Shown piece by piece: positions 50,128 to 59,407 of a DNA stretch of 64,000 nt. Made by a program: the position numbers and the translations under genes. A model generated the notes under the pieces. That model had not been told where the DNA came from. It worked only from the letters and a program-made list of their open reading frames with translations, and made no database searches. The number at the start of each line of letters is the position of its first letter. The first letter of the stretch is position 1. Source of the DNA: Bradyrhizobium sp. CSS354. Lineage in GTDB: Bacteria; Pseudomonadota; Alphaproteobacteria; Rhizobiales; Xanthobacteraceae. The DNA lies in contig NZ_JAACFU010000001.1 of assembly GCF_029051725.1 (NCBI RefSeq), forward strand, positions 725,956 through 789,955, written 5' to 3'.

Positions 50128-52036
50128 TTTTCTTCACCAGAGCGGGTTGGTCCTGAACTTGGTCGTGAGCATGGTCCTGAAGTTCTTTGTGCTGAAGTTC
50201 CTGGCGCAGCACCGGCGTCAAGGTCGCGATCTTGTTCTCGCTCGCCTTGCTGTCGGACATCTTGGCCTCAGAACTTTTGGCCTGCGGCGTGTACACGAGC
50301 GGCAGCTTGACGGTGACGGCAGTGCCCTCGCCGAGCCTGCTTTGTACTGTCAATTCGCCGAGATGCAACGCCACGAGGCTCTTCACGATCGAAAGTCCGA
50401 GGCCGGTGCCTTCGTGGCGGCGCTGATAGGTTTTGCCGGCCTGGAAGAACGGCGCGCCGATGCGCTTGAGATCGTCAGGCGCGATGCCGATTCCGGTGTC
50501 GCTGACGCGCAACGCAAGCTGGGAGCCCGAGACCGCCGCCGTGACGGTGACCTGACCGCCGCGCTCGGTGAACTTGACGGCGTTGGCGACGAGGTTGAGC
50601 ACGATCTGCTTGAAGGCGCGCGGATCGCCGGTCATGACTGGCAGGTCCTGCGGCGCATCGGTGACGAGATCGACGCCGTTCTCCCGCGCCTTCAGCGCCA
50701 GCAGATTGCAGCAATGCATCAATGATGCACGCGGCGCGAACGGCTCGGACGCGATCTCGAAATTACCCGATTCCATCTTGGACATGTCCAGGATGCCGTT
50801 GACGACCGAGAGCAGATGCTGGCCGGAATCGTTGATGAGCTGGGCGTATTCCCTCCGCTGGGCCGCGCCCAGCATCAAGGTCTGCTCCTGCGTGATCATC
50901 TCGGAGAAGCCGATGATGGCGTTGAGCGGCGTGCGCAGCTCATGGCTCATGGTGGCGAGGAAGCGCGTCTTGGCGGCGTCGGCCGCCTCTGCAGCGCTGC
51001 GTGCCTCGTCGAACGCCTGTTCCCCGAGCTTGCGGTCGGTGACATCGCGCATCACGGCGACGACATCGGCCTCGCGCGTTACATCGCGGCCCATATCCTG
51101 ATCGAGCGGGCGGCAGCGCATCTCGACCCAGATGAAATCAACCTGGCCGCGCTCCGAGCCGGCACGCTCCCGGCGCAACCGGAACTCGACGCTGCGCACG
51201 TCGCCGCGCGCGGCATCGGACAGCGCCGTCAGATACGCCGGGCGATCGGCGACATGGACGCGATCGAACAGGCCGTGGCCGAGCAGTTGCGGGACGGGCA
51301 CGCCGAGCATGGCTTCCACTGCCGGTGAAATGAACTGCACCGCGCCGTTGCGCTGATGCCGCGAGATGACGTCGCTCATATTCCGCGCCAGGAGGCGGTA
51401 ACGCTCTTCCTCGCGCGACAGCAGCGCAACGCTGGTGCGCGCGAGCGATTCCGCGCCGAAGGCAAGGCCCGCGGCATAGAGCGTCGCCGAGGCGACGCCG
51501 AACGCCATCAGCATGCCGCGTTCCGCGGCGCTGGTGTCGCCAATCGGCAGCCAGCCGAGCTGGCTGACGAGGATCAGGATGCCGGCGCAGGACAGCGCCA
51601 GCAGCGATGCAAAGGCCGCGACGCGGCGCGAGGCCGACAGCGCAGCTTCGAGAGGAACCACGACCAGCCAGATCGCGGCAAAAGATTCGATGCCGCCGGT
51701 CGTCACCGCAACCGCCATGATCAGGCTTGAGAGCGCCAGCGACGACAGCACGTGCGCGCCTTCGTAACGGCCGGTGCGCGACAGGAACCAGGACAGCAGG
51801 ATCGGCGCAATCAGCCAGGCGAACGCCGCGACCTCGATCGCGCTCGGCGCGCCGCGCATGGCGAGATAGACCGGGAATGCGGCAAAGGCGGCCAGGCTGC
51901 CGAGCAGCCGCGGAGCCATGAAGGCACGATGGCGCGCTCGCGTCAGCGCGTCGTAACGCGCGGAGGGATGCAGCAGCGCATCGAGACAATCGCAGATGAT
52001 ACTCAAAACTGTCACGGGTCTCGCGCTTCGGCTCAT
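50120..52036 (-). CDS. PAS sensor histidine kinase, DivJ/PleC-like
   Basis: 638 residues. About six membrane helices between residues 42 and 200, a PAS domain at 208-335 (SREEERYRLLARNMSDVISR to VAVMRDVTDRK), the H-box TRFLATMSHELRTPLNAIIG, and an ATP site with DTGIGIAPDDL and GTGLGLSIVKSLV. The H-box and layout are those of the DivJ/PleC cell-cycle kinases; DivJ also has a membrane N-terminus and one PAS domain. A CtrA-like box upstream fits. The Pro/Lys-rich tail is variable. The name is a proposal, so no symbol is given. Confidence 0.85.
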   Translation of the reverse strand: MSRSARPVTVLSIICDCLDALLHPSARYDALTRARHRAFMAPRLLGSLAAFAAFPVYLAMRGAPSAIEVAAFAWLIAPILLSWFLSRTGRYEGAHVLSSLALSSLIMAVAVTTGGIESFAAIWLVVVPLEAALSASRRVAAFASLLALSCAGILILVSQLGWLPIGDTSAAERGMLMAFGVASATLYAAGLAFGAESLARTSVALLSREEERYRLLARNMSDVISRHQRNGAVQFISPAVEAMLGVPVPQLLGHGLFDRVHVADRPAYLTALSDAARGDVRSVEFRLRRERAGSERGQVDFIWVEMRCRPLDQDMGRDVTREADVVAVMRDVTDRKLGEQAFDEARSAAEAADAAKTRFLATMSHELRTPLNAIIGFSEMITQEQTLMLGAAQRREYAQLINDSGQHLLSVVNGILDMSKMESGNFEIASEPFAPRASLMHCCNLLALKARENGVDLVTDAPQDLPVMTGDPRAFKQIVLNLVANAVKFTERGGQVTVTAAVSGSQLALRVSDTGIGIAPDDLKRIGAPFFQAGKTYQRRHEGTGLGLSIVKSLVALHLGELTVQSRLGEGTAVTVKLPLVYTPQAKSSEAKMSDSKASENKIATLTPVLRQELQHKELQDHAHDQVQDQPALVKKSA

Positions 52037-52419
52037 TCGTCGGGAAGACGCGCCGGAACGCCTCCTTATCGTTGAGCCACCGTGTCAGAGCGACCTTAAA
52101 CGAACACTAAGGCAAAGCGGCGCGCCGCCGGACACCGCGTCATCGCACGGCTTTTTAGGCGATTTGACGACGTCATCGGCAGGGATGGTGAACACAGGGT
52201 TTCACCGTGATCCGCATGGTTTCGAAATGGTGGACGGGTGGCCGGCAGAGTTCGCGGCACGGACGTCAATCGAAAATTTACGACACCGTCGATTGCAAAG
52301 ATTCTTGAGTCAATTTTCCGCGAATTAAGCGGAAGGCAATCACTTGCGATTTATCGAGAGTTGCTAGGTCCGACATCCGCGGAGATCGCCGCGGCGGGCT
52401 CTAACATACAGGTCGCAAG
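52037..52419. other. Divergent intergenic region with a CtrA-like box
   Basis: 383 bp between the PAS kinase gene (minus) and the DUF5330 gene (plus). TTAA-ACGAACA-CTAA at 52096-52110 matches the CtrA consensus in seven of eight fixed bases and is 60 bases before the kinase start. The right half is AT-rich. No gene seen. Confidence 0.4.
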
Positions 52420-52845
52420 ATGCGCTTTCTGCTTCGCATCACATTCTGGCTCGGGCTGGTGCTGGTGCTCCTGCCGCGGGACAAGACGCCGGAATCGGAC
52501 AAGCTGCCGCAGATCGGCGCTGCCGACGCGGTGCAGGCTGCGACCGCAGCCGTCTCCGACATGACCCAGTTCTGCAAGCGCCAGCCGGCGGCCTGCGAGG
52601 TCGGCGGACAGGCCGCGACCATCATCGGCCAGCGTGCGCAGGACGGCGCGAAGAAGATCTACCAGATCATCAACGACAAGAAAGAGCAGCTCGAGAAAAC
52701 CGACAAGAAGGCGCCCGACCACACCGGCTCGATCGCGCTGGCCGGCGAAGGCGATCTTGCTGCGAGCGAGGCGCCGCGTGACACCCTGTCCCAGGACGAC
52801 CTCGCGCTGGAATGGCGCGGCCCGGCGCCCGCGACAGCGAATTAG
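52420..52845 (+). CDS. DUF5330 protein, membrane-anchored
   Basis: 141 residues. A short N-terminal hydrophobic segment (FLLRITFWLGLVLVLLP) acts as anchor or signal. The DUF5330 core has VQAATAAVSDMTQFCKRQPA and CEVGGQAATIIGQRAQDGAK with two Cys that could pair in the periplasm. The C-terminus is acidic and polar and ends DDLALEWRGPAPA. An alphaproteobacterial family without known function. Followed by sufE 68 bp downstream on the same strand. Confidence 0.82.
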   Translation: MRFLLRITFWLGLVLVLLPRDKTPESDKLPQIGAADAVQAATAAVSDMTQFCKRQPAACEVGGQAATIIGQRAQDGAKKIYQIINDKKEQLEKTDKKAPDHTGSIALAGEGDLAASEAPRDTLSQDDLALEWRGPAPATAN

Positions 52846-52913
52846 CGCCCAAACCCTATCGATTTCGGCGCTTTGCGTCCCTATATTGGCCTGAACGGGA
52901 ACTTTGGGCCAGC

Positions 52914-53345
52914 ATGACGACGATCGACGAAATCAGGGATAATTTCGAGCTTCTGGATGAGTGGGACGACCGCTATCGGTACGTCATCGAGCTCGGCCGC
53001 ACCCTGGAACCGATGTCCGAGGCCGAGCATTCGGCCGAGAACAAGGTGAATGGCTGTGTCAGCCAGGTCTGGCTTCAGAAGCTGATCGATCGTCGCGATG
53101 GCGGCGCGCCGATCCTGACATATCGCGGCGACAGCGACGCCCACATCGTGCGCGGGCTGGTCGCGATCGTGCTGTCGCTTTACTCCGGCCGCACGCCGCA
53201 GGAGATTCTTGCGACCGACGCCATTGCCGTCTTCGACGAGTTCGGCTTTCGCGATCATTTGACGCCGCAGCGCTCCAACGGCCTGCGCTCGATGGTCGAG
53301 CGCATCAAGACCGACGCGAAAGAGGCGCTCGCGGCAGCGTCGTAG
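52914..53345 (+). CDS. sufE: SufE-family cysteine desulfurase activator
   Basis: 143 residues. Active-site loop NKVNGCVSQVWLQKL with the sulfur-accepting Cys at about 46, then RGDSDAHIVRGLVAIVLSLY and ILATDAIAVFDEFGFRDHLT with SNGLRSM, as in SufE. It takes sulfur from SufS and passes it on for Fe-S cluster assembly. No other suf gene is near. ATG at 52914 begins MTTIDEIRDNFELLD, the normal family start. Confidence 0.95.
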   Translation: MTTIDEIRDNFELLDEWDDRYRYVIELGRTLEPMSEAEHSAENKVNGCVSQVWLQKLIDRRDGGAPILTYRGDSDAHIVRGLVAIVLSLYSGRTPQEILATDAIAVFDEFGFRDHLTPQRSNGLRSMVERIKTDAKEALAAAS

Positions 53346-53350
53346 AAATT

Positions 53351-53767
53351 CTACTTCCGCTTCCGCTGCTGCTGCCCCAGTCCCATCTGCTTCGCAAGCT
53401 GCGAGCGGGCCACCGCATAGTTCGGCGCGACCATGGGATAGTCGGCCGGCAGGCCCCATTTCTCGCGATATTGCTCCGGCGTCATGTTGTACTGGGTGCG
53501 CAGATGGCGCTTCAGCGACTTGAAGCGCTTGCCGTCTTCCAGACAGACCAGATAATCGGGCGCGATCGACTTCTTCAGCGAGACCGCCGGCTTCGCCGGC
53601 TCAAGCGGCGCCGTCTCGGTGCGGCCTGACGAAACGCGCACCAGCGCGCCATGCACCTGGCTGATCAGGTTCGGAATCTCGGCCGCAGCCGTCGGATTGT
53701 TGCTGAGATAGGCCGACACGATGCTCGCCGTCAGCTCAATGAAATTCTTAGCCCCGGCATCCGACAT
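53351..53767 (-). CDS. mucR: MucR/Ros-family transcriptional regulator
   Basis: 138 residues. The N-terminal helical part (IELTASIVSAYLSNNPTAAA) mediates oligomerisation. The zinc-finger-like region reads YLVCLEDGKRFKSLKRHLRT, then QYNMTPEQYREKWGLPADYP. Of the four Ros zinc ligands the first Cys and first His are present, the second Cys is Asp and the second His is Gln. MucR proteins coat AT-rich DNA and control exopolysaccharide, motility and host genes. ATG at 53767; the frame is open to 53833. Convergent with sufE. Confidence 0.9.
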   Translation of the reverse strand: MSDAGAKNFIELTASIVSAYLSNNPTAAAEIPNLISQVHGALVRVSSGRTETAPLEPAKPAVSLKKSIAPDYLVCLEDGKRFKSLKRHLRTQYNMTPEQYREKWGLPADYPMVAPNYAVARSQLAKQMGLGQQQRKRK

Positions 53768-53940
53768 CGGCCCGACCTTTCTCCACTTTGCGTCGCATGG
53801 GATTGACGACGTCAGAGTATTCCGTGTCAACAATACGTTCGGTTGAAATGGGATGACTGAGGAGTATGGGCTGATTACTGACGAAGTGACAAGTACGCCA
53901 GCGCTTTACTTGGCTGCGCCAGATCTCCCTGCGCCTGCTC

Positions 53941-54813
53941 TCAAGCGCCCCGCTGGTCGAGGTGGGAGCGCAACTCGTCGATCGAGGCAAAGCGCATCAT
54001 CCCCTCCGGCATCTGCGCTTCGATCGAACCGTCGGAATAGAGCGAATAGGCCATGCCGTCGACGATGCCGGATTTGAGCACCGTCACGGGCGCCTGCTCG
54101 GCGGCTGCCGCCTGCTCCGGTGCGGGCGGCGGAGCAGCCTCCGCGAAGGTCGATGGTGAGCGCGGTGGCGGGCGCCGCGCGGCGGGCGGCGGCTCCGGAG
54201 ACCTCACACGGTCCGGCTTCGGCCAGGCGTCGTCGAAGCTGGCAGGGGGCGTCTCCGGGGCGGCAGGCTCCGCTGAGGGCTCAGCGTGCGGCAGCGGCGG
54301 CAAGCCCTCGCCGGTCTTCGCCTCCGCGCGCTCGCGCTCCTTGCGGGAGGTCGAGGCGAACAGCAGGTTGCGCCGGCGCGGCGGTTCCGGAACCTCGGGC
54401 GGGCTCGGAGCTTCGGGCGCTGGCGGAGGCTCGGCGCGCGGACGCTCGCGCGCGGCGGCTTCGTTCTGCCAAGGCGGCGGTCCTGCGGTCGGCAATGCCG
54501 GCGCCGGCTCGATCTTCTCTGCGTCCGGCTCAGGCGCGAGGCCGGGCGTTCCAGGGATCCCGAGACCCGGCAGCACGGGCCTGACCCGAACGTCCGATGG
54601 TGCGATTGATCCTGCCAGCCGGCGGGCAATGCCCTTCAGTTCCGCGACCACGACGTAGAGGCCGGCCAGTAACATTCCGGAGCAGACGCCGATGGTGCCG
54701 GAGATTATGAGGGTACTACCGAGACTGAATTCCCTGACGGTGAAGCCGAACAGGATCGCAAGGAGGCCCGCCAAAACGGCGAAAATCCCAGCGATCAACA
54801 AAGCCACGGTCAT
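53941..54813 (-). CDS. Two-helix membrane protein with long Pro-rich region
   Basis: 290 residues. Two membrane helices at about 2-24 and 31-55 (ALLIAGIFAVLAGLLAILFG and STLIISGTIGVCSGMLLAGL). Then some 160 residues rich in Pro, Ala, Glu and Arg that should be unstructured. The C-terminal domain of about 45 residues is ordered: VLKSGIVDGMAYSLYSDGSI, then MRFASIDELRSHLDQR. I do not know the family function; the compact tail may bind a partner at the inner membrane. ATG at 54813; the frame is open to 54849. Confidence 0.75.
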   Translation of the reverse strand: MTVALLIAGIFAVLAGLLAILFGFTVREFSLGSTLIISGTIGVCSGMLLAGLYVVVAELKGIARRLAGSIAPSDVRVRPVLPGLGIPGTPGLAPEPDAEKIEPAPALPTAGPPPWQNEAAARERPRAEPPPAPEAPSPPEVPEPPRRRNLLFASTSRKERERAEAKTGEGLPPLPHAEPSAEPAAPETPPASFDDAWPKPDRVRSPEPPPAARRPPPRSPSTFAEAAPPPAPEQAAAAEQAPVTVLKSGIVDGMAYSLYSDGSIEAQMPEGMMRFASIDELRSHLDQRGA

Positions 54814-55125
54814 CGAACTCACCCCCGGCCGCGCATCCACACGCGACACTCGTCACGCCACGATACCGTCATCCGGTGTTCCACGCCAACGTCGAATTAT
54901 AGCCTGCGTTCCTAAAGGAAAGGAAATCAGGGACTTATTCACATTCCCTTCAGCTACGGCTCGCTACTTTTAAGCTGCTCTGGAGTTGGTCGGATTTGCT
55001 GCGTTGCATCAGGAATTAGCCATAATGCCCAATTACTTGCTAATGGAACTGCGCTATAGGGATTCCGGGGAAGTGGCCCGCGCGCACCGGCAGGGCCAAG
55101 AGGGGATTCCGGGTCACCAATAGCC
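54814..55125. other. Intergenic region, no gene or site recognised
   Basis: Just over 300 bp between divergent genes. It is AT-richer than its surroundings, as promoter regions for MucR-type control often are, but I see no repeat, terminator or specific operator. Confidence 0.4.
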
Positions 55126-56775
55126 ATGACATCCATCACGACTTCGGCGATCGACACGCCTCTGCGGCGCTCGGTTGAACGGACTTGCGACGATCTCGCC
55201 ATGCTGGTGCTGGCTGCGGTCGCCGTCATTGCTGGCTTGACCTTCCGCGACTACGGGCTCGGCTGGGACGACTACACCCACGCCGAATATGCCGACCTGC
55301 TGCTGCGCATGTTCGGTTCCGGCTTCAAGGACACCGCGGCACTCTCGTTCGCCAATCTCTACATGTATGGCGGCGGCTTCGACATGGTCGCGGCCCTCCT
55401 GCACAAGGTGATTCCGCTCGAGCTGTTCGAGACGCGCCGTCTGGTCGGCGCCGTCGTCGGCGTGATCGGACTTGCGGTGACGTGGCGGCTCGGCCGCCGT
55501 ATCGGGGGCCCCCTTGCGGGACTTGCCTCGCTCTTGCTGCTCGCGCTGTGCCCGATCTTCTACGGCCACATGTTCATGAACCCGAAGGATGCGCCCTTCG
55601 CGGTAGCCATGATCATCCTGATGCTGGGCCTCGTCCGGCTCGCCGAGGAATATCCGCAGCCTTCGCCGCGCACGATCCTGATCGTCGGCCTTGGTGCCGG
55701 CCTCTCTCTTGGCACCCGCATCCTCGGCGGCCTTGCGCTGGTCTATGCCGTGATCGGCTTCATGCCGCTGTTCCTGGAGGAACTGCGCAGCGAGGGCCTG
55801 CGCGAGTCGATCCGACGCTTCGCCTATGTCGTCTACGTGCTCCTGCCTGGCCTCGTGCTCGGCTACCTCGTGATGGGGCTGATCTGGCCGTGGTCGATCA
55901 TGGAGCCCGGCAATCCCTTCGAGGCGCTGACCTACTTCTCGCACTTCTTCGAGAAACCCTGGAAGGAGATGTTCGACGGCGCGATCGTATCCGTGCCCGA
56001 CATGCCCTGGTCCTACCTGCCGACGCTGTTCGCACTTCAGTTGCCCGAGGTGATGCTGGTGCTGATGTTCGGCGCCGTCATCGGCACCTTCGCACTGCTG
56101 CCGCGTCGCGAGGTTCCCGCCCGCCGCAAAACCATCCTGCTGATGCTCACGCTCGCAGCGACGCTGCCGCTGGTGATCGCGATGGTGAAGCGGCCGGCGC
56201 TGTACAACGGCATCCGCCATTTCGTCTTCGTGATCCCGCCGATGGCGGTGCTCGGCGGAGTCGCCTTTGGCTGGGCCATGGAGCGCCTGCGCGCCAATCA
56301 CCGTACGTGGCAGCCGGTCGTGCTCGCCACCTTCTGTTTTGGCCTTGCGCTCTCGCTCGCCGAGATGATCCGGCTGCATCCTTATCAATACACCCACTTC
56401 AACCACATCGCCGGCACCGTGCGCGGCGCCGACGACCGCTTCATGCTGGATTATTGGGGTCTCGCGCTGAAGCAGGCCTCGGACGAATTGCGCGAGCAGC
56501 TGGTCGAACGCCAGGAAGTGCCGCCGCGTAACCGCAAGTGGAAAGTCGCCGTGTGCGGTCCGCAGCGTCCCGCCCAGGTCGCGCTCGGCCCCGACTTCAC
56601 CATCGGTTGGGATTCCAATGCCGCCGATTTCGCCATGACGCTCGGTGAATTCTACTGCAAGGGCCTCACCGCGCCCGTGCTGGTCGAGATCAAGCGCGAC
56701 GACGTGGTGTTCGCCCGCGTCTACGACATCCGCGGCAGCAGCATTTCCAGCCTGCTCTCGATCCCTGCGCCGTAA
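55126..56775 (+). CDS. GT39-type membrane glycosyltransferase
   Basis: 549 residues with about eleven membrane helices. Loop 1 after the first helix has FRDYGLGWDDYTHAEYADLL; the paired Asp residues are the catalytic site of GT-C enzymes such as dolichyl-phosphate-mannose transferases and ArnT. A second conserved loop shows YGHMFMNPKDAPFAVAM. The C-terminal 110 residues are soluble. It would transfer a sugar from a polyprenyl carrier at the periplasmic face. The acceptor is unknown. Transcribed alone. Confidence 0.82.
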   Translation: MTSITTSAIDTPLRRSVERTCDDLAMLVLAAVAVIAGLTFRDYGLGWDDYTHAEYADLLLRMFGSGFKDTAALSFANLYMYGGGFDMVAALLHKVIPLELFETRRLVGAVVGVIGLAVTWRLGRRIGGPLAGLASLLLLALCPIFYGHMFMNPKDAPFAVAMIILMLGLVRLAEEYPQPSPRTILIVGLGAGLSLGTRILGGLALVYAVIGFMPLFLEELRSEGLRESIRRFAYVVYVLLPGLVLGYLVMGLIWPWSIMEPGNPFEALTYFSHFFEKPWKEMFDGAIVSVPDMPWSYLPTLFALQLPEVMLVLMFGAVIGTFALLPRREVPARRKTILLMLTLAATLPLVIAMVKRPALYNGIRHFVFVIPPMAVLGGVAFGWAMERLRANHRTWQPVVLATFCFGLALSLAEMIRLHPYQYTHFNHIAGTVRGADDRFMLDYWGLALKQASDELREQLVERQEVPPRNRKWKVAVCGPQRPAQVALGPDFTIGWDSNAADFAMTLGEFYCKGLTAPVLVEIKRDDVVFARVYDIRGSSISSLLSIPAP

Positions 56776-56801
56776 GATTCTTCTCTCCCGAGCCGGAGTG
56801 C

Positions 56802-56872
56802 CGTAGCCCGGATGGAGCGAAGCGAAATCCAGGGACCGGTCCCGCATTCCGCTTCGCTCCATGCGGGCTACG
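56802..56872. repeat. Dispersed palindromic repeat, family A
   Basis: CGTAGCCCGGATGGAGCGAA on the left, and its approximate reverse, TTCCGCTTCGCTCCATGCGG with GCTACG, on the right. Same family as 12589-12673. It lies between the GT39 gene and the aldolase-like gene and could form a long hairpin in the transcript. Confidence 0.85.
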
Positions 56873-56961
56873 CTGGACTGCCGCGCTTTCAGCGCCTTGC
56901 CGCCAGCTACCACCGAGACTACCCTCCCTCCCCGCAACAACGATGTTCGGAGAGATCAGCC

Positions 56962-57741
56962 ATGTCGCCAGCGGAAGCGCGCCTGAAGGAAGTGCCGTCG
57001 AACATGACGGAGGCCGAGTGGCAGCAACGGGTCAATCTCGCCGCCTGCTATCGCCTCGTTTCACTCTACGGCTGGGACGATTTGGTCGACACCCACATCT
57101 CCGCGCGCGTGCCCGGCCCCGACCATCATTTCCTCATCAACCCCTACGGGCTGATGTTCGACGAGATCACGGCGTCGAGCCTCGTCAAGGTCGATCTACA
57201 CGGCAACCAGCTCTCCGAGAGCGAGTACAGCATCAACCCCGCCGGCTTCACCATCCACTCGGCGATCCACGAGGTGCGCGAGGACGCGATGTGCGTGCTT
57301 CATCTCCACACCCTCGACGGCACCGCGGTTTCGAGCAGCGCCGAAGGCCTGCTGCCGCTGAACCAGACCGCCCAGCTCGTCACCCACGACCTCGCCTATC
57401 ACGACTATGAAGGCATCGCGCTCGACCACGACGAGCGGCCGCGGCTGCAGAAGGACCTCGGCGACCACAACCACATGCTGCTGCGCAACCACGGCACGAT
57501 GACGGTCGGCCGCTCGGTCGCCTCGGCCTTCGAGCGCATGTACCACCTCGAGCGCGCCTGCTCGATGCAGGTGCGTACACGCGCGCTGGGCACGCCGGTG
57601 TATCCGGTCGACGATGTCGCGATCGACAAGAACACCGAGCTGCTCGCCAACCGCGACCGTGCCGAATTACGCGCGACCAACCTCGTGTGGCCGCCGCTGT
57701 TGCGCAAGCTCGACCGCGAGCTTCCGGGATACCGGTCTTGA
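56962..57741 (+). CDS. Class II aldolase/adducin-family protein
   Basis: 259 residues. RVNLAACYRLVSLYGWDDLV opens the domain; the metal-binding His residues are in VLHLHTLDGTAVSS and LLRNHGTMTVGRSV. LINPYGLMFDEITASSLVKV is also typical. The family includes sugar-phosphate aldolases and decarboxylases; many soil-bacterial members have unknown substrates. ATG at 56962 with GGAGAGA nearby; the frame is open into the upstream repeat. A strong terminator follows the gene. Confidence 0.87.
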   Translation: MSPAEARLKEVPSNMTEAEWQQRVNLAACYRLVSLYGWDDLVDTHISARVPGPDHHFLINPYGLMFDEITASSLVKVDLHGNQLSESEYSINPAGFTIHSAIHEVREDAMCVLHLHTLDGTAVSSSAEGLLPLNQTAQLVTHDLAYHDYEGIALDHDERPRLQKDLGDHNHMLLRNHGTMTVGRSVASAFERMYHLERACSMQVRTRALGTPVYPVDDVAIDKNTELLANRDRAELRATNLVWPPLLRKLDRELPGYRS

Positions 57742-57800
57742 GATTTTCCGGATTTGGTGTAGGGTAGCGGTCAACGAACCTCTACGCCTTTTGGAATGAA

Positions 57801-57828
57801 ACGCCGCCCAATTCCGGGCGGCGTTTTT
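57801..57828 (+). terminator. Intrinsic terminator of the aldolase-like gene
   Basis: ACGCCGCCC, loop AATTCC, GGGCGGCGT, followed by a run of T. A perfect 9-bp GC-rich stem 60 bases after the stop codon. Confidence 0.9.
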
Positions 57829-57841
57829 ATTTGGTGCGCTT

Positions 57842-57956
57842 CGTAGGGTGGGTTAGCGAAGCGTAACCCACCATGCTTCCGTGATCGCGGGAAGAAGTTG
57901 GTGGGTTACGCCCAGCGACTGCGCTTCGCGCAGCCGCGGGGCTAACCCACCCTACG
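57842..57956. repeat. Dispersed palindromic repeat, family C
   Basis: CGTAGGGTGGGTTAGCGAAG at the left end is mirrored by GGGGCTAACCCACCCTACG at the right; the inner part has GCGTAACCCACC and GGTGGGTTACGC as second arms. A double-nested inverted repeat. Only one copy is in the window; the type is common in Bradyrhizobium. Confidence 0.85.
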
Positions 57957-57959
57957 CAG

Positions 57960-59354
57960 TCACTTCACCTCGGCCAGCGCCGCGAGGATGCGCGCCCAGG
58001 AACGGATGCCTTTCTGGAAGCTGCGGAGGTCGTACTTCTCGTTCGGCGAGTGGATGTTGTCGTCGTCGAGGCCGAAACCGACGAGCAGCGAGTCGAGCCC
58101 CAGCGTACGCTTGAAGTCCGCAACGATCGGGATCGAGGCGCCCGATCCCATCAGCACGGTCTCCTTGCTCCATTCCTCGGTCAGCGCGGTCTTGGCCGCG
58201 GCGAGCGGCTTCATGTTCCAGTCGAGCGCAATCGCAGGCCCGGCAGAGTGGTCGCCGAACTCGACCTTGCAGTCTCCCGGAATGCGCGCCGTCACGTACG
58301 CACGGAACGCCTTGCGGATCTTTTGCGGATCCTGCCCTTCGACCAATCGGAATGACACCTTGGCCGATGCGTGCGACGGGATCACCGTCTTCGAGCCCTC
58401 ACCGATATAACCGCCCCAGATGCCGTTGACATCACAGGTCGGACGCGTGGAAGCCTGCTCGACGAGGAGCCTGCCCTTCTCGCCGGCCGGTATCGATAGC
58501 CCAACAGGCTTGAGGAACGTGTCCGGCGTGAAGTCGAGCTTCTTCCACTGCGCGAGAATGTCCGGCGGCGTATCCTTCACCCCGTCATAGAAGCCGGGGA
58601 TGGTGATACGGTTGTCATCGTCGAACAGCCCGCCGAGAATCTTGGTCAGCACCCGGATCGGGTTCATCGCGCTGCCGCCGAACACGCCGGAATGCAGGTC
58701 GCGATTGGCCGCGGTGATCTTGAGCTCCTCGTAGAGCAGGCCGCGCAGCGAGGTCGTGATCGCCGGCGTGTCGCGGTCCCACATGCCGGTGTCGCAGACC
58801 AGGACATAGTCAGCCTTAAACTCGTCCTTGTTGGCTTCGATGAAGGGCACGAAGTTCTTCGAGCCGACTTCTTCCTCGCCTTCGATCAGGAACGTGACGT
58901 CGATCGGCAGCGATCCCGTCACCTTCTTCCAGGCGCGGCAGGCCTCGACGAAGGTCATGACCTGGCCCTTGTCGTCCTCGGCGCCGCGCGCCACGATGAT
59001 CTTACGGCCGTCGGCATGGTCGGTCACAACGGGCTCGAACGGCGGACGGTGCCAGAGCTCGAGCGGATCGACCGGCTGCACATCATAGTGGCCGTAGAAC
59101 AGCACATGCGGCCGGCCGCCCGCGACGCTCTTGCCGACGACCGCGGGATGGCCGGCGGTCGACCTCACTTCAGTCGCAACGCCGAGGCTCGCGATGTCCC
59201 TGGCAAGATGCTCGGCCGCTGCCTTGCAATCGGCCGCGAAGGCCGGATCAGCGGAGATCGACTTGATCTGCAACAGCGAGAACAGGCGCTCCAGGCTGTT
59301 GTCGAACTCCTTGTCGATGTGGTCGAGCACGGATTGAAGCTGCGCATTTGCCAT
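57960..59354 (-). CDS. M20-family metallopeptidase (dipeptidase)
   Basis: 464 residues. Zinc ligands and catalytic residues visible: His and Asp in LFYGHYDVQPVD, GAEDDKGQVM, EGEEEVGSKNF with the catalytic Glu, VLVCDTGMWDRDTP, and the late His in DDNIHSPNEKYDL. A dimerisation domain lies between about 215 and 375. It hydrolyses dipeptides or N-acyl amino acids in the cytoplasm. ATG at 59354 gives MANAQLQSVLDHIDKEFDN. It lies 53 bp behind the GT87 gene on the same strand. Confidence 0.92.
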   Translation of the reverse strand: MANAQLQSVLDHIDKEFDNSLERLFSLLQIKSISADPAFAADCKAAAEHLARDIASLGVATEVRSTAGHPAVVGKSVAGGRPHVLFYGHYDVQPVDPLELWHRPPFEPVVTDHADGRKIIVARGAEDDKGQVMTFVEACRAWKKVTGSLPIDVTFLIEGEEEVGSKNFVPFIEANKDEFKADYVLVCDTGMWDRDTPAITTSLRGLLYEELKITAANRDLHSGVFGGSAMNPIRVLTKILGGLFDDDNRITIPGFYDGVKDTPPDILAQWKKLDFTPDTFLKPVGLSIPAGEKGRLLVEQASTRPTCDVNGIWGGYIGEGSKTVIPSHASAKVSFRLVEGQDPQKIRKAFRAYVTARIPGDCKVEFGDHSAGPAIALDWNMKPLAAAKTALTEEWSKETVLMGSGASIPIVADFKRTLGLDSLLVGFGLDDDNIHSPNEKYDLRSFQKGIRSWARILAALAEVK

Positions 59355-59407
59355 TGGTCGTATTCCCTGCGTTCGAATCCCAAGACGTCGGGGCTCAAGA
59401 TGTCTTC

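Noticed and set aside
55114..56940. Long frame opposite the GT39 gene
   Set aside because: Low-complexity His/Arg/Glu-rich shadow of a GC-rich membrane-protein gene.
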